DNA from: Pantoea endophytica | Lineage (GTDB): Bacteria; Pseudomonadota; Gammaproteobacteria; Enterobacterales; Enterobacteriaceae | Reading direction: 5' to 3' | Assembly (NCBI RefSeq): GCF_002858935.1 | Contig: NZ_PJRT01000010.1 | Coordinates: forward strand, 124,001 to 188,000 | DNA length: 64,000 bases | Shown: positions 55,290 to 64,000 of the stretch, one piece after another | Layout of the letters: every line of letters starts with the position of its first letter | Numbering within the stretch: the stretch's first letter is position 1 | The notes under the pieces: model-generated | The model's database searches: none | Seen by the model: the letters and a program-made list of their open reading frames with translations, nothing else | Told to the model about the DNA's origin: nothing | Program-made: the position numbers and the translations under genes

Positions 55290-56021
55290 TCAGCCCAGGA
55301 TTTGATAATCCCGCGCCTGGCTCATGATCACCCGTGCCACCACTTGCAGCGTCCTGGCTTCTTCCAGCGTGAGGTACCAGGTTTCATAGCGCTTGTTATC
55401 GGAGATCACTGCGACCTTTTTGTGCTGAAGTTGCAGGCGTTTGAGATAGAGCTGATCGTCAAGCGTGAACAGGTAAATACCATCGCCATCGAAGCGATGC
55501 ACGCTGATATCGACAAACAGCTGATCGCGCGGCGCAAAAGTGCCGGCCATCGAATCGCTGTTCAGCGCGATAAGGCGAATATTTTCTGCCGGGCGGCCGT
55601 TAAACAGCACCCGCGCCTCTTCCAGCCCATATTCAATGGCTTGAATGGTTTCCACCAGTTCATCGCGCGAAGAGCCGCTGCGCACACCGTGCTGGCCAAT
55701 ATCCAGACTCTCCACGCGAAACAGATGTTTTGGGTTCACCAGACTGCGCTGCGTCAGCAAGGCGGCCGGTTTTTCCATGCCAAATTGCAGCCACTCCACG
55801 CGCACGTCGAGTAACTGGCTGAGCGCCAGTAAATTATTATCATCGGGGATCGATTGCCCGTTAAACCATTTCCATACCCCCGGCGTTGAGATCTTGCATC
55901 CCCTCTCTTGCAGAGCCAGCGCAACCTGTTTATTCCGTCCATGTCCGACAATTCCCGCGCTTTCGCATGCGGCAATCAGCCTGGCAGTGAATGCTTGTCT
56001 CGTACTTTCTTTTTTAACCAT
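55290..56021 (-). CDS. CI/LexA-like phage repressor (S24 peptidase)
   Basis: 243 residues. N-terminal helix-turn-helix (NKQVALALQERGCKISTPGV, VWKWFNGQSIP). The C-terminal S24 peptidase has the Ser in LNSDSMAGTFAPRDQLFVD and the general-base Lys in DDQLYLKRLQLQ, so RecA-stimulated self-cleavage after DNA damage is likely. No divergent Cro-like gene is visible. It could silence the lysis cassette and release it under SOS. A palindrome (56038..56054) precedes its start. Confidence 0.88.
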   Translation of the reverse strand: MVKKESTRQAFTARLIAACESAGIVGHGRNKQVALALQERGCKISTPGVWKWFNGQSIPDDNNLLALSQLLDVRVEWLQFGMEKPAALLTQRSLVNPKHLFRVESLDIGQHGVRSGSSRDELVETIQAIEYGLEEARVLFNGRPAENIRLIALNSDSMAGTFAPRDQLFVDISVHRFDGDGIYLFTLDDQLYLKRLQLQHKKVAVISDNKRYETWYLTLEEARTLQVVARVIMSQARDYQILG

Positions 56022-56037
56022 CAGTTAATAATCTGCC

Positions 56038-56054
56038 TTCAGTAAAAGACTGAA
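56038..56054. promoter_or_regulatory. candidate repressor operator
   Basis: TTCAGT-AAAAG-ACTGAA has perfect 6-bp arms, 17 bp before the repressor start codon. Autoregulation is plausible. Confidence 0.4.
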
Positions 56055-56330
56055 TGTTATTTTCATTTTTGCTACCAGTTCATTTTATATTACCGGCAGT
56101 TTACTACCCAACCGCTTTTATCAATGAAGCTGGACAATCATTATCCCCTTCGGTTAGGGCGAAACCAGTGTTCAGTGCCATATCGCTTGTTCTGACAGGG
56201 GTTTTCAGGATTGTTCTGTAGCAATAAGACCAGCATCTAAAGGAAAAAATGGGTGAAAAGCCGCGAGCCCGCCATAGATGACAGAAATAAATCAAAAAGC
56301 TCTTGGAATAACTGGATCGAAAACGAAAAA

Positions 56331-56356
56331 AATGGGCACCGTTTTCGGTGCCCATT
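56331..56356 (-). terminator. terminator of the proBA operon
   Basis: AATGGGCACC / GGTGCCCATT, a perfect 10-bp stem with a 6-base loop; on the minus strand it is followed by TTTTTTCG. It lies 19 bp behind proA. Confidence 0.9.
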
Positions 56357-56374
56357 GTCATGCAGGAGCGAACA

Positions 56375-57628
<1,254 letters not shown>

Positions 57629-57638
57629 TATCTGCTCC

Positions 57639-58742
57639 TTAACTGACGATCATATCGTCGCGGTGCACCGCTACCGGGCCATATTCGTAACCGAGGATCT
57701 CGCCGATTTCCTGGCTGTGATGACCGGCAATCATGCGCATGGCATCGCTGTTATAGCGCGTGACGCCGTGGGCGATATCGCGCCCTTGCAGGTTGCGAAT
57801 GCGGATCACTTCACCGCGCGAGAAGTTGCCCTGCACGTCACGGATGCCTTTTGGCAATAGCGAACTGCCGCGCTCCAGCATCGCGGCCAGCGCACCATCA
57901 TCGATGGTGATTTCGCCCGCCGGCGGTGCGCCAAAGATCCAGCGCTTGCGGTTTTCCAGTGGCGACTGCTGCGCGTGGAAACGCGTACCGACCGGTTTGC
58001 CATACAGCACATCGCTAATCACATCCGGACGACTGCCGGCGGCGATGATCACATCGATCCCCGCGCGACAAGCGACGTCCGCCGCCTGCAGCTTGGTCGC
58101 CATGCCGCCGGTTCCCAGGCCCGACACGCTGCCGCCCGCGAGGGTGCGTAACGCATCATCGATCTGGTGCACGTCGCTGATCAACTCCGCTTCCGGATTG
58201 GTACGCGGATCGGCGGTGAACAAACCTTGCTGATCGGTCAGCAGCAGCAGTTTATCCGCGCCGCCCAGCATCGCCGCCAGCGCCGACAGATTGTCGTTGT
58301 CGCCCACTTTAATTTCAGCGGTGGCCACCGCATCGTTCTCGTTAATCACCGGCACGATGTGGTTGTCGAGCAGCGCGCGCAGCATGTCACGCGCATAAAG
58401 GAAACGTTCACGGTCTTCCATATCAGCGCGCGTCAGCAGCATCTGCCCGATGTGAATGCCATAAATCGAAAACAGTTGTTCCCACAGCTGGATCAAACGG
58501 CTCTGCCCCACCGCAGCCAACAGCTGCTTTGAGGCGATGGTAGGCGGCAGTTCGGGGTAACCAAGGTGTTCGCGTCCGGCGGCAATGGCGCCAGAGGTAA
58601 CGATAACAATGCGATGGCCCGCGGCGTGCAACTGCGCACACTGACGAACCAACTCCACCATGTGCGCCCGATTCAACCGACGTGAACCGCCGGTGAGGAC
58701 GCTAGTACCCAACTTGACCACAAGGGTCTGACTGCCACTCAT
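57639..58742 (-). CDS. proB: glutamate 5-kinase
   Basis: 367 residues, as in E. coli. It phosphorylates glutamate, the controlled first step of proline synthesis, and is feedback inhibited by proline. The kinase domain starts [20 protein letters not shown] and contains [16 protein letters not shown] and [15 protein letters not shown]; the C-terminal PUA domain follows from about residue 275. First gene of the proBA operon. Confidence 0.96.
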   Translation of the reverse strand: MSGSQTLVVKLGTSVLTGGSRRLNRAHMVELVRQCAQLHAAGHRIVIVTSGAIAAGREHLGYPELPPTIASKQLLAAVGQSRLIQLWEQLFSIYGIHIGQMLLTRADMEDRERFLYARDMLRALLDNHIVPVINENDAVATAEIKVGDNDNLSALAAMLGGADKLLLLTDQQGLFTADPRTNPEAELISDVHQIDDALRTLAGGSVSGLGTGGMATKLQAADVACRAGIDVIIAAGSRPDVISDVLYGKPVGTRFHAQQSPLENRKRWIFGAPPAGEITIDDGALAAMLERGSSLLPKGIRDVQGNFSRGEVIRIRNLQGRDIAHGVTRYNSDAMRMIAGHHSQEIGEILGYEYGPVAVHRDDMIVS

Positions 58743-58890
58743 GTTTTTCCTGCCATGTAAGAAAAAAATCTGCGAAGGGACGTTTTATCAGGAGTGAGCA
58801 AGGAAGCCAACAACAGCAAGGGGAAAAGCACAAAAATCCCCTGACAATGCGGTAGACCAAAAGTTCGCGATTAACAAGAAAGCCGAAAAA

Positions 58891-58908
58891 CTGTCATAAA
58901 ACGTTCAT
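58891..58908 (+). promoter_or_regulatory. Pho box (PhoB site)
   Basis: CTGTCATAAAACGTTCAT fits the PhoB consensus of two CTGTCAT repeats separated by four bases (first repeat exact, second GTTCAT). It lies 79 bp before the porin start and supports calling that gene phoE. Confidence 0.75.
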
Positions 58909-58987
58909 CACCAACCGGTAAAAAGTCGGTGTTTTACAAAACCTTTCACGGGTACAACAAATTTTACTCATTGGGATTGATAGCAAA

Positions 58988-60079
58988 ATGAAGAAGAGCA
59001 CACTGGCATTAGTTGTATCAGCGCTGGCGCTGGCTTCCACCGCAAACGCCGCAGAAGTGTATAACAAAGACGGTAATAAACTGGACTTCTACGGCCGTGT
59101 TAAAGCTGAACACTACTTCAGCGATAACGCGTCAAGCGACGGTGACAAATCTTACGTGCGTATCGGTTTCAAAGGCCAGACGCAGATTAATGACCTTATG
59201 ACCGGTTACGGTCAGTGGGAATATCAGTACAACGCGAATAATTCTGAAGGTTCTGATGCCAACGCAGGCAACAAAACCCGTCTGGGCTTTGCTGGTCTGA
59301 AATTCGGCCAATACGGTTCATTCGACTACGGTCGTAACTATGGCGTGTTGTATGACGTCGAGGCCTGGACTGACGTATTCCCAGAGTTCGGCGGTGACGG
59401 TACCGCGCGTACCGATAACTTCATGACTGCGCGTGCAACTGGCGTAGCCACTTACCGCAACAGCAACTTCTTTGGCCTGGTTGATGGCCTGCGCTTCGCG
59501 CTGCAATATCAGGGCAAAAACGACGCCACCAGCGCTAACGCCCGTGGCAGCATCACCGATACTTCTCGTCAGAACGGCGACGGTTACGGTGCGTCACTGG
59601 GTTACACCATTGCTGACACCGGTATCAGCCTGATGTCGGCCATCACCTCTTCAGACCGTACTAACCAGCAGCAGCTGCAGGCGCTGGGTAGCGGTGATAA
59701 AGCGGAATCATGGGGCGCCGGTATCAAGTATGATGCGAACAGCATCTACCTGGCTTCTATCTACACCGAAACCCGCAACATGACGCCAATCGGCACCCGC
59801 GGTTTTGCTAACAAAGCGCAGAACTTTGAAGTGGTAGCGCAGTATCAGTTCGACTTCGGCCTGCGTCCGTCCCTCGGCTATATCCAGACCAAAGGCAAAG
59901 ACATCGAAGGGATCGGTGACGAGGATCTGGTTAAATACATCGACGTGGGCATGACTTACTACTTCAACAAAAACATGTCGACCTTTGTGGATTACAAAAT
60001 CAACCAGTTGGATGACAACAACAAGCTGAACCTGAACAACGATGACGTTGTGGCCGTTGGCTTAACTTACCAATTCTGA
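58988..60079 (+). CDS. phoE: outer-membrane porin, PhoE/OmpC type
   Basis: 363 residues. Signal peptide [21 protein letters not shown], then [19 protein letters not shown], the classical enterobacterial porin start. Loop 3 ([14 protein letters not shown]) that narrows the pore and the final Phe (VAVGLTYQF) are present. It forms a trimeric 16-stranded barrel passing small solutes. PhoE rather than OmpC/OmpF is based on the Pho box and on the position between proB and crl, as in E. coli. Loop sequences alone would not decide. Confidence 0.88.
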   Translation: MKKSTLALVVSALALASTANAAEVYNKDGNKLDFYGRVKAEHYFSDNASSDGDKSYVRIGFKGQTQINDLMTGYGQWEYQYNANNSEGSDANAGNKTRLGFAGLKFGQYGSFDYGRNYGVLYDVEAWTDVFPEFGGDGTARTDNFMTARATGVATYRNSNFFGLVDGLRFALQYQGKNDATSANARGSITDTSRQNGDGYGASLGYTIADTGISLMSAITSSDRTNQQQLQALGSGDKAESWGAGIKYDANSIYLASIYTETRNMTPIGTRGFANKAQNFEVVAQYQFDFGLRPSLGYIQTKGKDIEGIGDEDLVKYIDVGMTYYFNKNMSTFVDYKINQLDDNNKLNLNNDDVVAVGLTYQF

Positions 60080-60110
60080 TTGAGCTGTACCCTCGTTGTG
60101 TCTATAAAAA

Positions 60111-60137
60111 AAGAGCCGGCTCATCACCGGCTCTTTC
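60111..60137. terminator. bidirectional terminator between phoE and crl
   Basis: AAAGAGCCGG-CTCATCA-CCGGCTCTTT, a perfect 10-bp stem, with A-run before and CCTTTTTAAA after. Confidence 0.9.
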
Positions 60138-60160
60138 CTTTTTAAACCCTTAAAAGTCTA

Positions 60161-60562
60161 TCAGGCGCTCAGTTTCACTGGCTCTTCTTTAAAGCCTTCC
60201 GCCGGGCGCAGATCGAGTTTCTGTTCCAGCAGCATCGCTTTCAGACGCTCATGGAAATTACGCAGCGTGCTTTCCACTTTGGCATTGTTCTCTTTGCCTT
60301 TGATGGTCGCAGCGCCCCAATCACCCGCTTTATCAAACAGGCCAAAATGATATTCGTATGTGAAGTGATCTTCATAGGCTTCCAGCGTCATCCACCAGCC
60401 CCAAAACTCACGCAGCTCAGGTGCAGGCTTGACGTTGACACACGCTGCCAGGCAATCGAAGAAGAAGCGTGTCTCTTCACATTTGCCTTCACGGATATAC
60501 GGCCCCAATTCGGTGAAGCGCTTAAGCAGGCGACTACGGGGGTGACCACTCGGTAATGTCAT
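60161..60562 (-). CDS. crl: sigma factor-binding protein Crl
   Basis: 133 residues, the usual length. It carries the invariant Crl stretches [33 protein letters not shown] and [14 protein letters not shown]. Crl binds RpoS and helps it join RNA polymerase, promoting curli and other stationary-phase genes. Together with iraP in this window it forms a second lever on RpoS activity. Confidence 0.95.
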   Translation of the reverse strand: MTLPSGHPRSRLLKRFTELGPYIREGKCEETRFFFDCLAACVNVKPAPELREFWGWWMTLEAYEDHFTYEYHFGLFDKAGDWGAATIKGKENNAKVESTLRNFHERLKAMLLEQKLDLRPAEGFKEEPVKLSA

Positions 60563-60664
60563 CTCTTTTCCCTTAACCCTTTAAATTGCACTTCCAGCTT
60601 TCCATTAACATAAAAATGGAAAATCCCGGATATAAGTAGTAGCAGAGTTCAGAGATTTCGCCAG

Positions 60665-61912
60665 TTAGCCTTTCAACTGTTTTTCCAGCCAGTCACAAAT
60701 TTGATTGAGCGCTTTGTCAAAACTGGCAAAAACCGGCTTGACGGAAATCGCCAGCGTCTTGCCCTGCGACGAGGAGTTGGCGATCAACTGCGCGTCTGCT
60801 TCCGGACCGAAAATATCATCCGGCCAGTAAGCCGCCAGCATCGGCGTTGGCGTGCGGCGGCCGAGTAAGCCTTGCACTTTCAGCGAGTAGCGGTTGAGTT
60901 CCGTGCGCAGATTGCTGTCGGAAGTTGAGGACATACCGAGACGGCTCGCCAGCATATCCATGTACATATCCGGCAGCTGTTGCTGCTGTTGCGCATCCAC
61001 AAACACGCTGTGCACCATGGCTCCCAGCGTCGCTACAGCGCGTACTCGCGGCACTTCCAGATAGGCCAGACGTGTCGCCACGTTGGCTCCGAAGCGGTAG
61101 CCCAGCAGCGCCACGCGGGTGTGATCGATCCATGGCACATTGCTCAGTTCACGCAGCACCTGCTGATGCACCTGGCTGGTGTCCTGATTAAGCAGCCATT
61201 TGCTGCTGAAGCCTACCGATGGCATATCCAGCGTCAGCATGGCGATGCCGCGCGGCGCGAGATAGTCGTGGAACAGGCGATAGTGATCGCTCTGCAGCGA
61301 ATCAAGGCCGCCGCACAGCAGCACGGTGGGATACGGCGCTTCAGCCTGCGCCGGCATATGCAGGAACCCCGTCACCGGACTGCCGCCGCTCATCGGGAAA
61401 GTCAGGGATTTTAGTTCGCCCGGCAGACGCTGCGTGGCCTCTTCGTAGGCGCGATTGGCCAGCACCTGCGCCTGATCGGCCAGCTCGTCGCCTTTGATGT
61501 AAGGGTAAGCCGCGAGGCTGAACAGATTGGCGGCGTGCAGCCAATGCTGACCTGCATCGTCATGGTTTTCGCTCTCTAACGCGCGCTGCTGCCAGATCGC
61601 CGCCTGCTTCGACCACTCATAATTCCAGTTGCCACCGCGATAACCAATCACGGTATCGAGCAAGGCTTCATTGGTGCGTTCGAACTCGCTCACCGCGATA
61701 CGCGCCAGCACTTCGCTGATCTCCTGCGGCGACAGACCGCGCCACGTCCACAGCAGCTTGTTCAGCATGCGATACCAGCCGCGCTGCGTATCCCCTTCGA
61801 GGGCGTTATGCACCTGCACGGCGGCATGATGCTGGCGATGCACTAATGAGGAGGTTTCCGGGTGTTTAAAACGCGGTTTGAACAGTTCTTCGCTCAGGTT
61901 TTTATCAGACAT
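60665..61912 (-). CDS. frsA: esterase FrsA
   Basis: 415 residues, one more than E. coli FrsA. It starts [20 protein letters not shown] as in E. coli. The alpha/beta-hydrolase core has [20 protein letters not shown] and the strand-helix turn [17 protein letters not shown], where the usual nucleophile Ser position reads Arg-Phe-Gly. FrsA was linked to enzyme IIA-Glc and fermentation/respiration balance. ATG at 61912 with AGGAG upstream; an open frame to 61996 is not needed. Confidence 0.93.
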   Translation of the reverse strand: MSDKNLSEELFKPRFKHPETSSLVHRQHHAAVQVHNALEGDTQRGWYRMLNKLLWTWRGLSPQEISEVLARIAVSEFERTNEALLDTVIGYRGGNWNYEWSKQAAIWQQRALESENHDDAGQHWLHAANLFSLAAYPYIKGDELADQAQVLANRAYEEATQRLPGELKSLTFPMSGGSPVTGFLHMPAQAEAPYPTVLLCGGLDSLQSDHYRLFHDYLAPRGIAMLTLDMPSVGFSSKWLLNQDTSQVHQQVLRELSNVPWIDHTRVALLGYRFGANVATRLAYLEVPRVRAVATLGAMVHSVFVDAQQQQQLPDMYMDMLASRLGMSSTSDSNLRTELNRYSLKVQGLLGRRTPTPMLAAYWPDDIFGPEADAQLIANSSSQGKTLAISVKPVFASFDKALNQICDWLEKQLKG

Positions 61913-61994
61913 CTCAGCTATTCTCCTGCCAACAACGTGGCGATGGCTAAGAGTGTACTGCACCCGCCATACGCGCGCGAGGCGCAGAAAGCAC

Positions 61995-62017
61995 AACGCC
62001 CGGCATAACCGGGCGTT
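61995..62017. terminator. hairpin behind gpt
   Basis: AACGCCCGG-CATAA-CCGGGCGTT, perfect 9-bp stem, 17 bp behind the gpt stop. There is no long T run on the minus strand, so it may be a weak terminator. Confidence 0.6.
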
Positions 62018-62033
62018 GTTTGCGATGCATCAA

Positions 62034-62492
62034 TTAGCTTTTGACGATTGGCGGGATGTAGACCACGCCCATGTCCCAGGGCTGCTCGATCCAGGTGTTC
62101 TGCGGGATATCGACAATATAGTCGTCCACCAGCGCACGACCAGCTGGCTTAGCGAAGATGGTGCAGAAACGCGCTTTAGGATACATGTCGCGGATCGCCT
62201 GCGCGGTGCCGCCGGTATCCACCAGGTCATCAATCACGATGAAGCCTTCACCGTCGCCTTCGGCACGCTTCAGCACTTTCATTTCGCGCTGATGATCGTG
62301 ATCGTAGCTGGAGATGCACACGGTATCGACGTAGCGAATACCGAGTTCACGCGCCAGCAGCGATGCCGGAACCAGACCACCACGGCTCACCGCGATGATA
62401 CCTTTCCACTGTTCCACAGGAAGCAGGCGCTGGGCCAGTTTACGGGCATGGATTTGCAACATGTCCCAGGTTACGACGTATTTTTCGCTCAT
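62034..62492 (-). CDS. gpt: xanthine-guanine phosphoribosyltransferase
   Basis: 152 residues, the E. coli length. It makes GMP, XMP and IMP from the bases with PRPP. The PRPP loop [17 protein letters not shown] is exact, as is the N-terminal [20 protein letters not shown]. Divergent from pepD, as in E. coli. Confidence 0.96.
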   Translation of the reverse strand: MSEKYVVTWDMLQIHARKLAQRLLPVEQWKGIIAVSRGGLVPASLLARELGIRYVDTVCISSYDHDHQREMKVLKRAEGDGEGFIVIDDLVDTGGTAQAIRDMYPKARFCTIFAKPAGRALVDDYIVDIPQNTWIEQPWDMGVVYIPPIVKS

Positions 62493-62747
62493 ATAAAGGA
62501 ATCCCGGCCAAGAAACTTGGCTTAAAAAATATGCAAGGGGGAAAAGGTTGCGCGAGATTATAAGGATCTGACGCCTTAAAAACCAGCATCTGTCTTACTG
62601 GTTGCAGGTTTTTAGCGCGGCTGATTACGCACCCGGCGAGAAACAGTGATATTCTCAGGCCCATCACGTCAGATCTTCTGACGACGATTTTTACTGGAAA
62701 CCCGCGTGCGTGCGGTATGTCCGCCACGCTGACACAGGAGATGCATG

Positions 62748-64000
62748 GTGTCTGAATTGTCGCAACTTTCACCCCAACCGCTGTGGGATATTTTTGCCAA
62801 AATCTGTTCCATTCCGCACCCTTCTTACCACGAAGAAGCACTGGCCGAACACGTTGTCGGCTGGGCAAAAGAGCAAGGTTTGTGGGTTGAGCGCGATCAG
62901 GTTGGCAACATCCTGATTCGTAAACCCGCTACCGCCGGTATGGAAAAACGCACGCCGGTGGCGCTGCAGGCGCACCTCGATATGGTGCCGCAGAAGAACA
63001 ATGACACGGTGCACGACTTCACCAAAGATCCGATTCAGCCGTATGTTGATGGCGAATGGGTGAAAGCGCGCGGCACCACGCTGGGCGCGGATAACGGCAT
63101 TGGTATGGCGTCTGCGCTGGCGGTGCTGGCTGACAACAGCCTGATCCACGGTCCGCTGGAAGTGCTGCTGACCATGACCGAAGAGTCCGGTATGGACGGC
63201 GCCTTTGGTTTACAGCCGAACTGGCTGCAGGCCGACATTCTGATCAACACCGACTCGGAAGAGGAAGGTGAGATCTACATGGGTTGCGCTGGTGGTATCG
63301 ACTTCATCACCACCCTGCCGCTGACGCGTGAAGCGATTCCTGCGGGCTATGAAACCCTGAAGCTCACGCTGAAAGGCCTGAAAGGCGGCCACTCCGGAGC
63401 CGACATTCATCATGGTCTCGGCAACGCCAACAAACTGCTGGCACGCTTTCTGGCGCTGCACGCGCGTGAACTCGATGTCCGTCTGATTGAATTCACCGGC
63501 GGTACGCTGCGTAACGCTATCCCGCGTGAAGCTTTTGCTACGTTGGCGATCGACAGCCACAAGGTTGATGCACTGAAATCTGCTGCGGCACATTTCCAGG
63601 CGACGCTGCTGAACGAGTTGGGCATTAAAGAGAAGAACATCGCCGTGGTCACCGAGTCGCTGGCGCATCAAGGCCAGGCGCTGAACGCTGACAGCCGCGA
63701 TCGTTTCCTTAATTTGCTAAACGCTACGCCAAACGGCGTGATTCGTAACTCTGACGTGGCGAAAGGCGTGGTGGAAACCTCGCTGAACGTCGGCGTGGTT
63801 ACGATGGATCAGGACAATGCCGAAATCATCTGCCTGATTCGTTCACTGATCGATACCGGTAAAGATTGGGTGGTTGAAGTGCTGACCTCGCTGGCCGATC
63901 TGGCCGGGGCGAAAAGCGCACCTAAAGGCGGCTATCCGGGCTGGCAGCCTGATGCCGATTCACCGGTGATGGCGCTAACGCGCAAAACTTATGAAGCGCT
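62748..64000 (+). CDS. pepD: aminoacyl-histidine dipeptidase (peptidase D), N-terminal part
   Basis: About 417 residues are present before the window ends; E. coli PepD has 485. The GTG at 62748 (ACAGGAG eight bases upstream) matches the E. coli start: SELSQLSPQPLWDIFAKICS. Metal-site motifs of the M20 peptidase fold are QAHLDMVPQ, GADNGIGMASAL and TEESGMDGAFGL (catalytic Glu), plus INTDSEEEGE. It cleaves dipeptides such as carnosine in the cytosol. Confidence 0.95.
   Translation, partial: MSELSQLSPQPLWDIFAKICSIPHPSYHEEALAEHVVGWAKEQGLWVERDQVGNILIRKPATAGMEKRTPVALQAHLDMVPQKNNDTVHDFTKDPIQPYVDGEWVKARGTTLGADNGIGMASALAVLADNSLIHGPLEVLLTMTEESGMDGAFGLQPNWLQADILINTDSEEEGEIYMGCAGGIDFITTLPLTREAIPAGYETLKLTLKGLKGGHSGADIHHGLGNANKLLARFLALHARELDVRLIEFTGGTLRNAIPREAFATLAIDSHKVDALKSAAAHFQATLLNELGIKEKNIAVVTESLAHQGQALNADSRDRFLNLLNATPNGVIRNSDVAKGVVETSLNVGVVTMDQDNAEIICLIRSLIDTGKDWVVEVLTSLADLAGAKSAPKGGYPGWQPDADSPVMALTRKTYEA

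Larger units (their letters stand above)
51363..56021 (-). mobile_element. phage-derived lysis and tailspike cassette
   Basis: Seven genes on one strand: S24 repressor, an unknown 91-residue gene, endolysin, holin, Rz, Rz1 and a tailspike-like depolymerase. The lysis genes are intact, with 4-bp and nested overlaps. No integrase, replication, terminase, capsid or tail assembly genes and no tRNA-type attachment site are visible on either side. It is either a shrunken prophage or a cassette kept for its own use. Confidence 0.7.

Noticed and set aside
56104..56361. Minus-strand frame of 85 codons between proA and the repressor gene
   Set aside because: Starts within the proBA terminator and has no ribosome site or recognisable sequence.
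56104..56374. Possible tRNA-Thr (thrW) attachment site behind proA
   Set aside because: In E. coli thrW lies here and serves as a phage attachment site, but no cloverleaf sequence can be read in this stretch.

Overview
The window is a chromosomal stretch of an enterobacterium, most likely a member of the Erwiniaceae such as Pantoea. Three things point there. Recognisable enterobacterial genes occur in blocks: yaiA-aroL, yaiI-proC, psiF-iraP, proB-proA, phoE, crl, frsA, gpt and pepD. Two ERIC repeats are present. A tailspike-like protein resembling the exopolysaccharide enzymes WceF/AmsF of Pantoea and Erwinia is encoded. Most of the DNA is GC-rich, with a few AT-rich patches that look acquired. 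All identifications are by reading sequence; no database search was run.

Layout. 1-4.96 kb: end of an OPT transporter with an IclR regulator, then yaiA, aroL, a DUF2076 gene, yaiI and proC. 5-10.2 kb: a Rieske/FAD oxidoreductase and a compact three-gene operon (sodium/solute symporter, GlcN6P-deaminase-like, GlcNAc6P-deacetylase-like). 10.5-16.2 kb: psiF, iraP, a tiny lipoprotein, a lone lacZ with a near-canonical lac operator, and an MdtG-like efflux pump. 16.6-24 kb: many small envelope or membrane proteins, a CHASE4-like/PAS/GGDEF/EAL protein, a CPBP protease, an AT-rich GIY-YIG nuclease and osmC. 24-36.4 kb: lldRD with twin operators, a CynX-like transporter divergent from a LysR gene and a Tat-exported amidohydrolase, dbpA, cheV, a chemoreceptor and sdaC. 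36.7-40.3 kb: a polysaccharide operon (glycosyltransferase, Wzx, glycosyltransferase) behind a JUMPstart/ops element. 41-47.5 kb: a CitA/DcuS-type two-component system next to a complete ABC importer. 47.8-51.2 kb: a large autotransporter. 51.4-56 kb: a phage-derived cassette. 56.4-64 kb: proA, proB, phoE, crl, frsA, gpt and the start of pepD.

The most unusual region is 51.4-56.0 kb. Endolysin, holin and Rz/Rz1 spanin genes overlap one another by 4-80 bp and are followed in the same direction by a tailspike-like polysaccharide depolymerase. A LexA/CI-like S24 repressor lies upstream. No integrase, terminase, capsid or tail gene is visible. This could be a decayed prophage. It could also be a domesticated lysis-type release cassette for an exopolysaccharide-modifying enzyme, comparable in concept to the holin/endolysin/spanin (type 10) system of Serratia. 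The RfaH-type polysaccharide operon at 36.7-40.3 kb makes that second reading more interesting.

Regulation readable from the DNA includes: two identical LldR-type operators 126 bp apart, one at the centre of a perfect 15-bp-arm palindrome; two sigma-28 promoters before cheV and the chemoreceptor; a Pho box before the porin; an operator matching lacO1 at 15 of 17 positions before lacZ; twin GAAACGTTTC sites upstream of iraP; and a short palindrome in front of the IclR gene. A roughly 58-60 bp palindromic repeat occurs twice in full and once as a half copy, each time just behind a gene.
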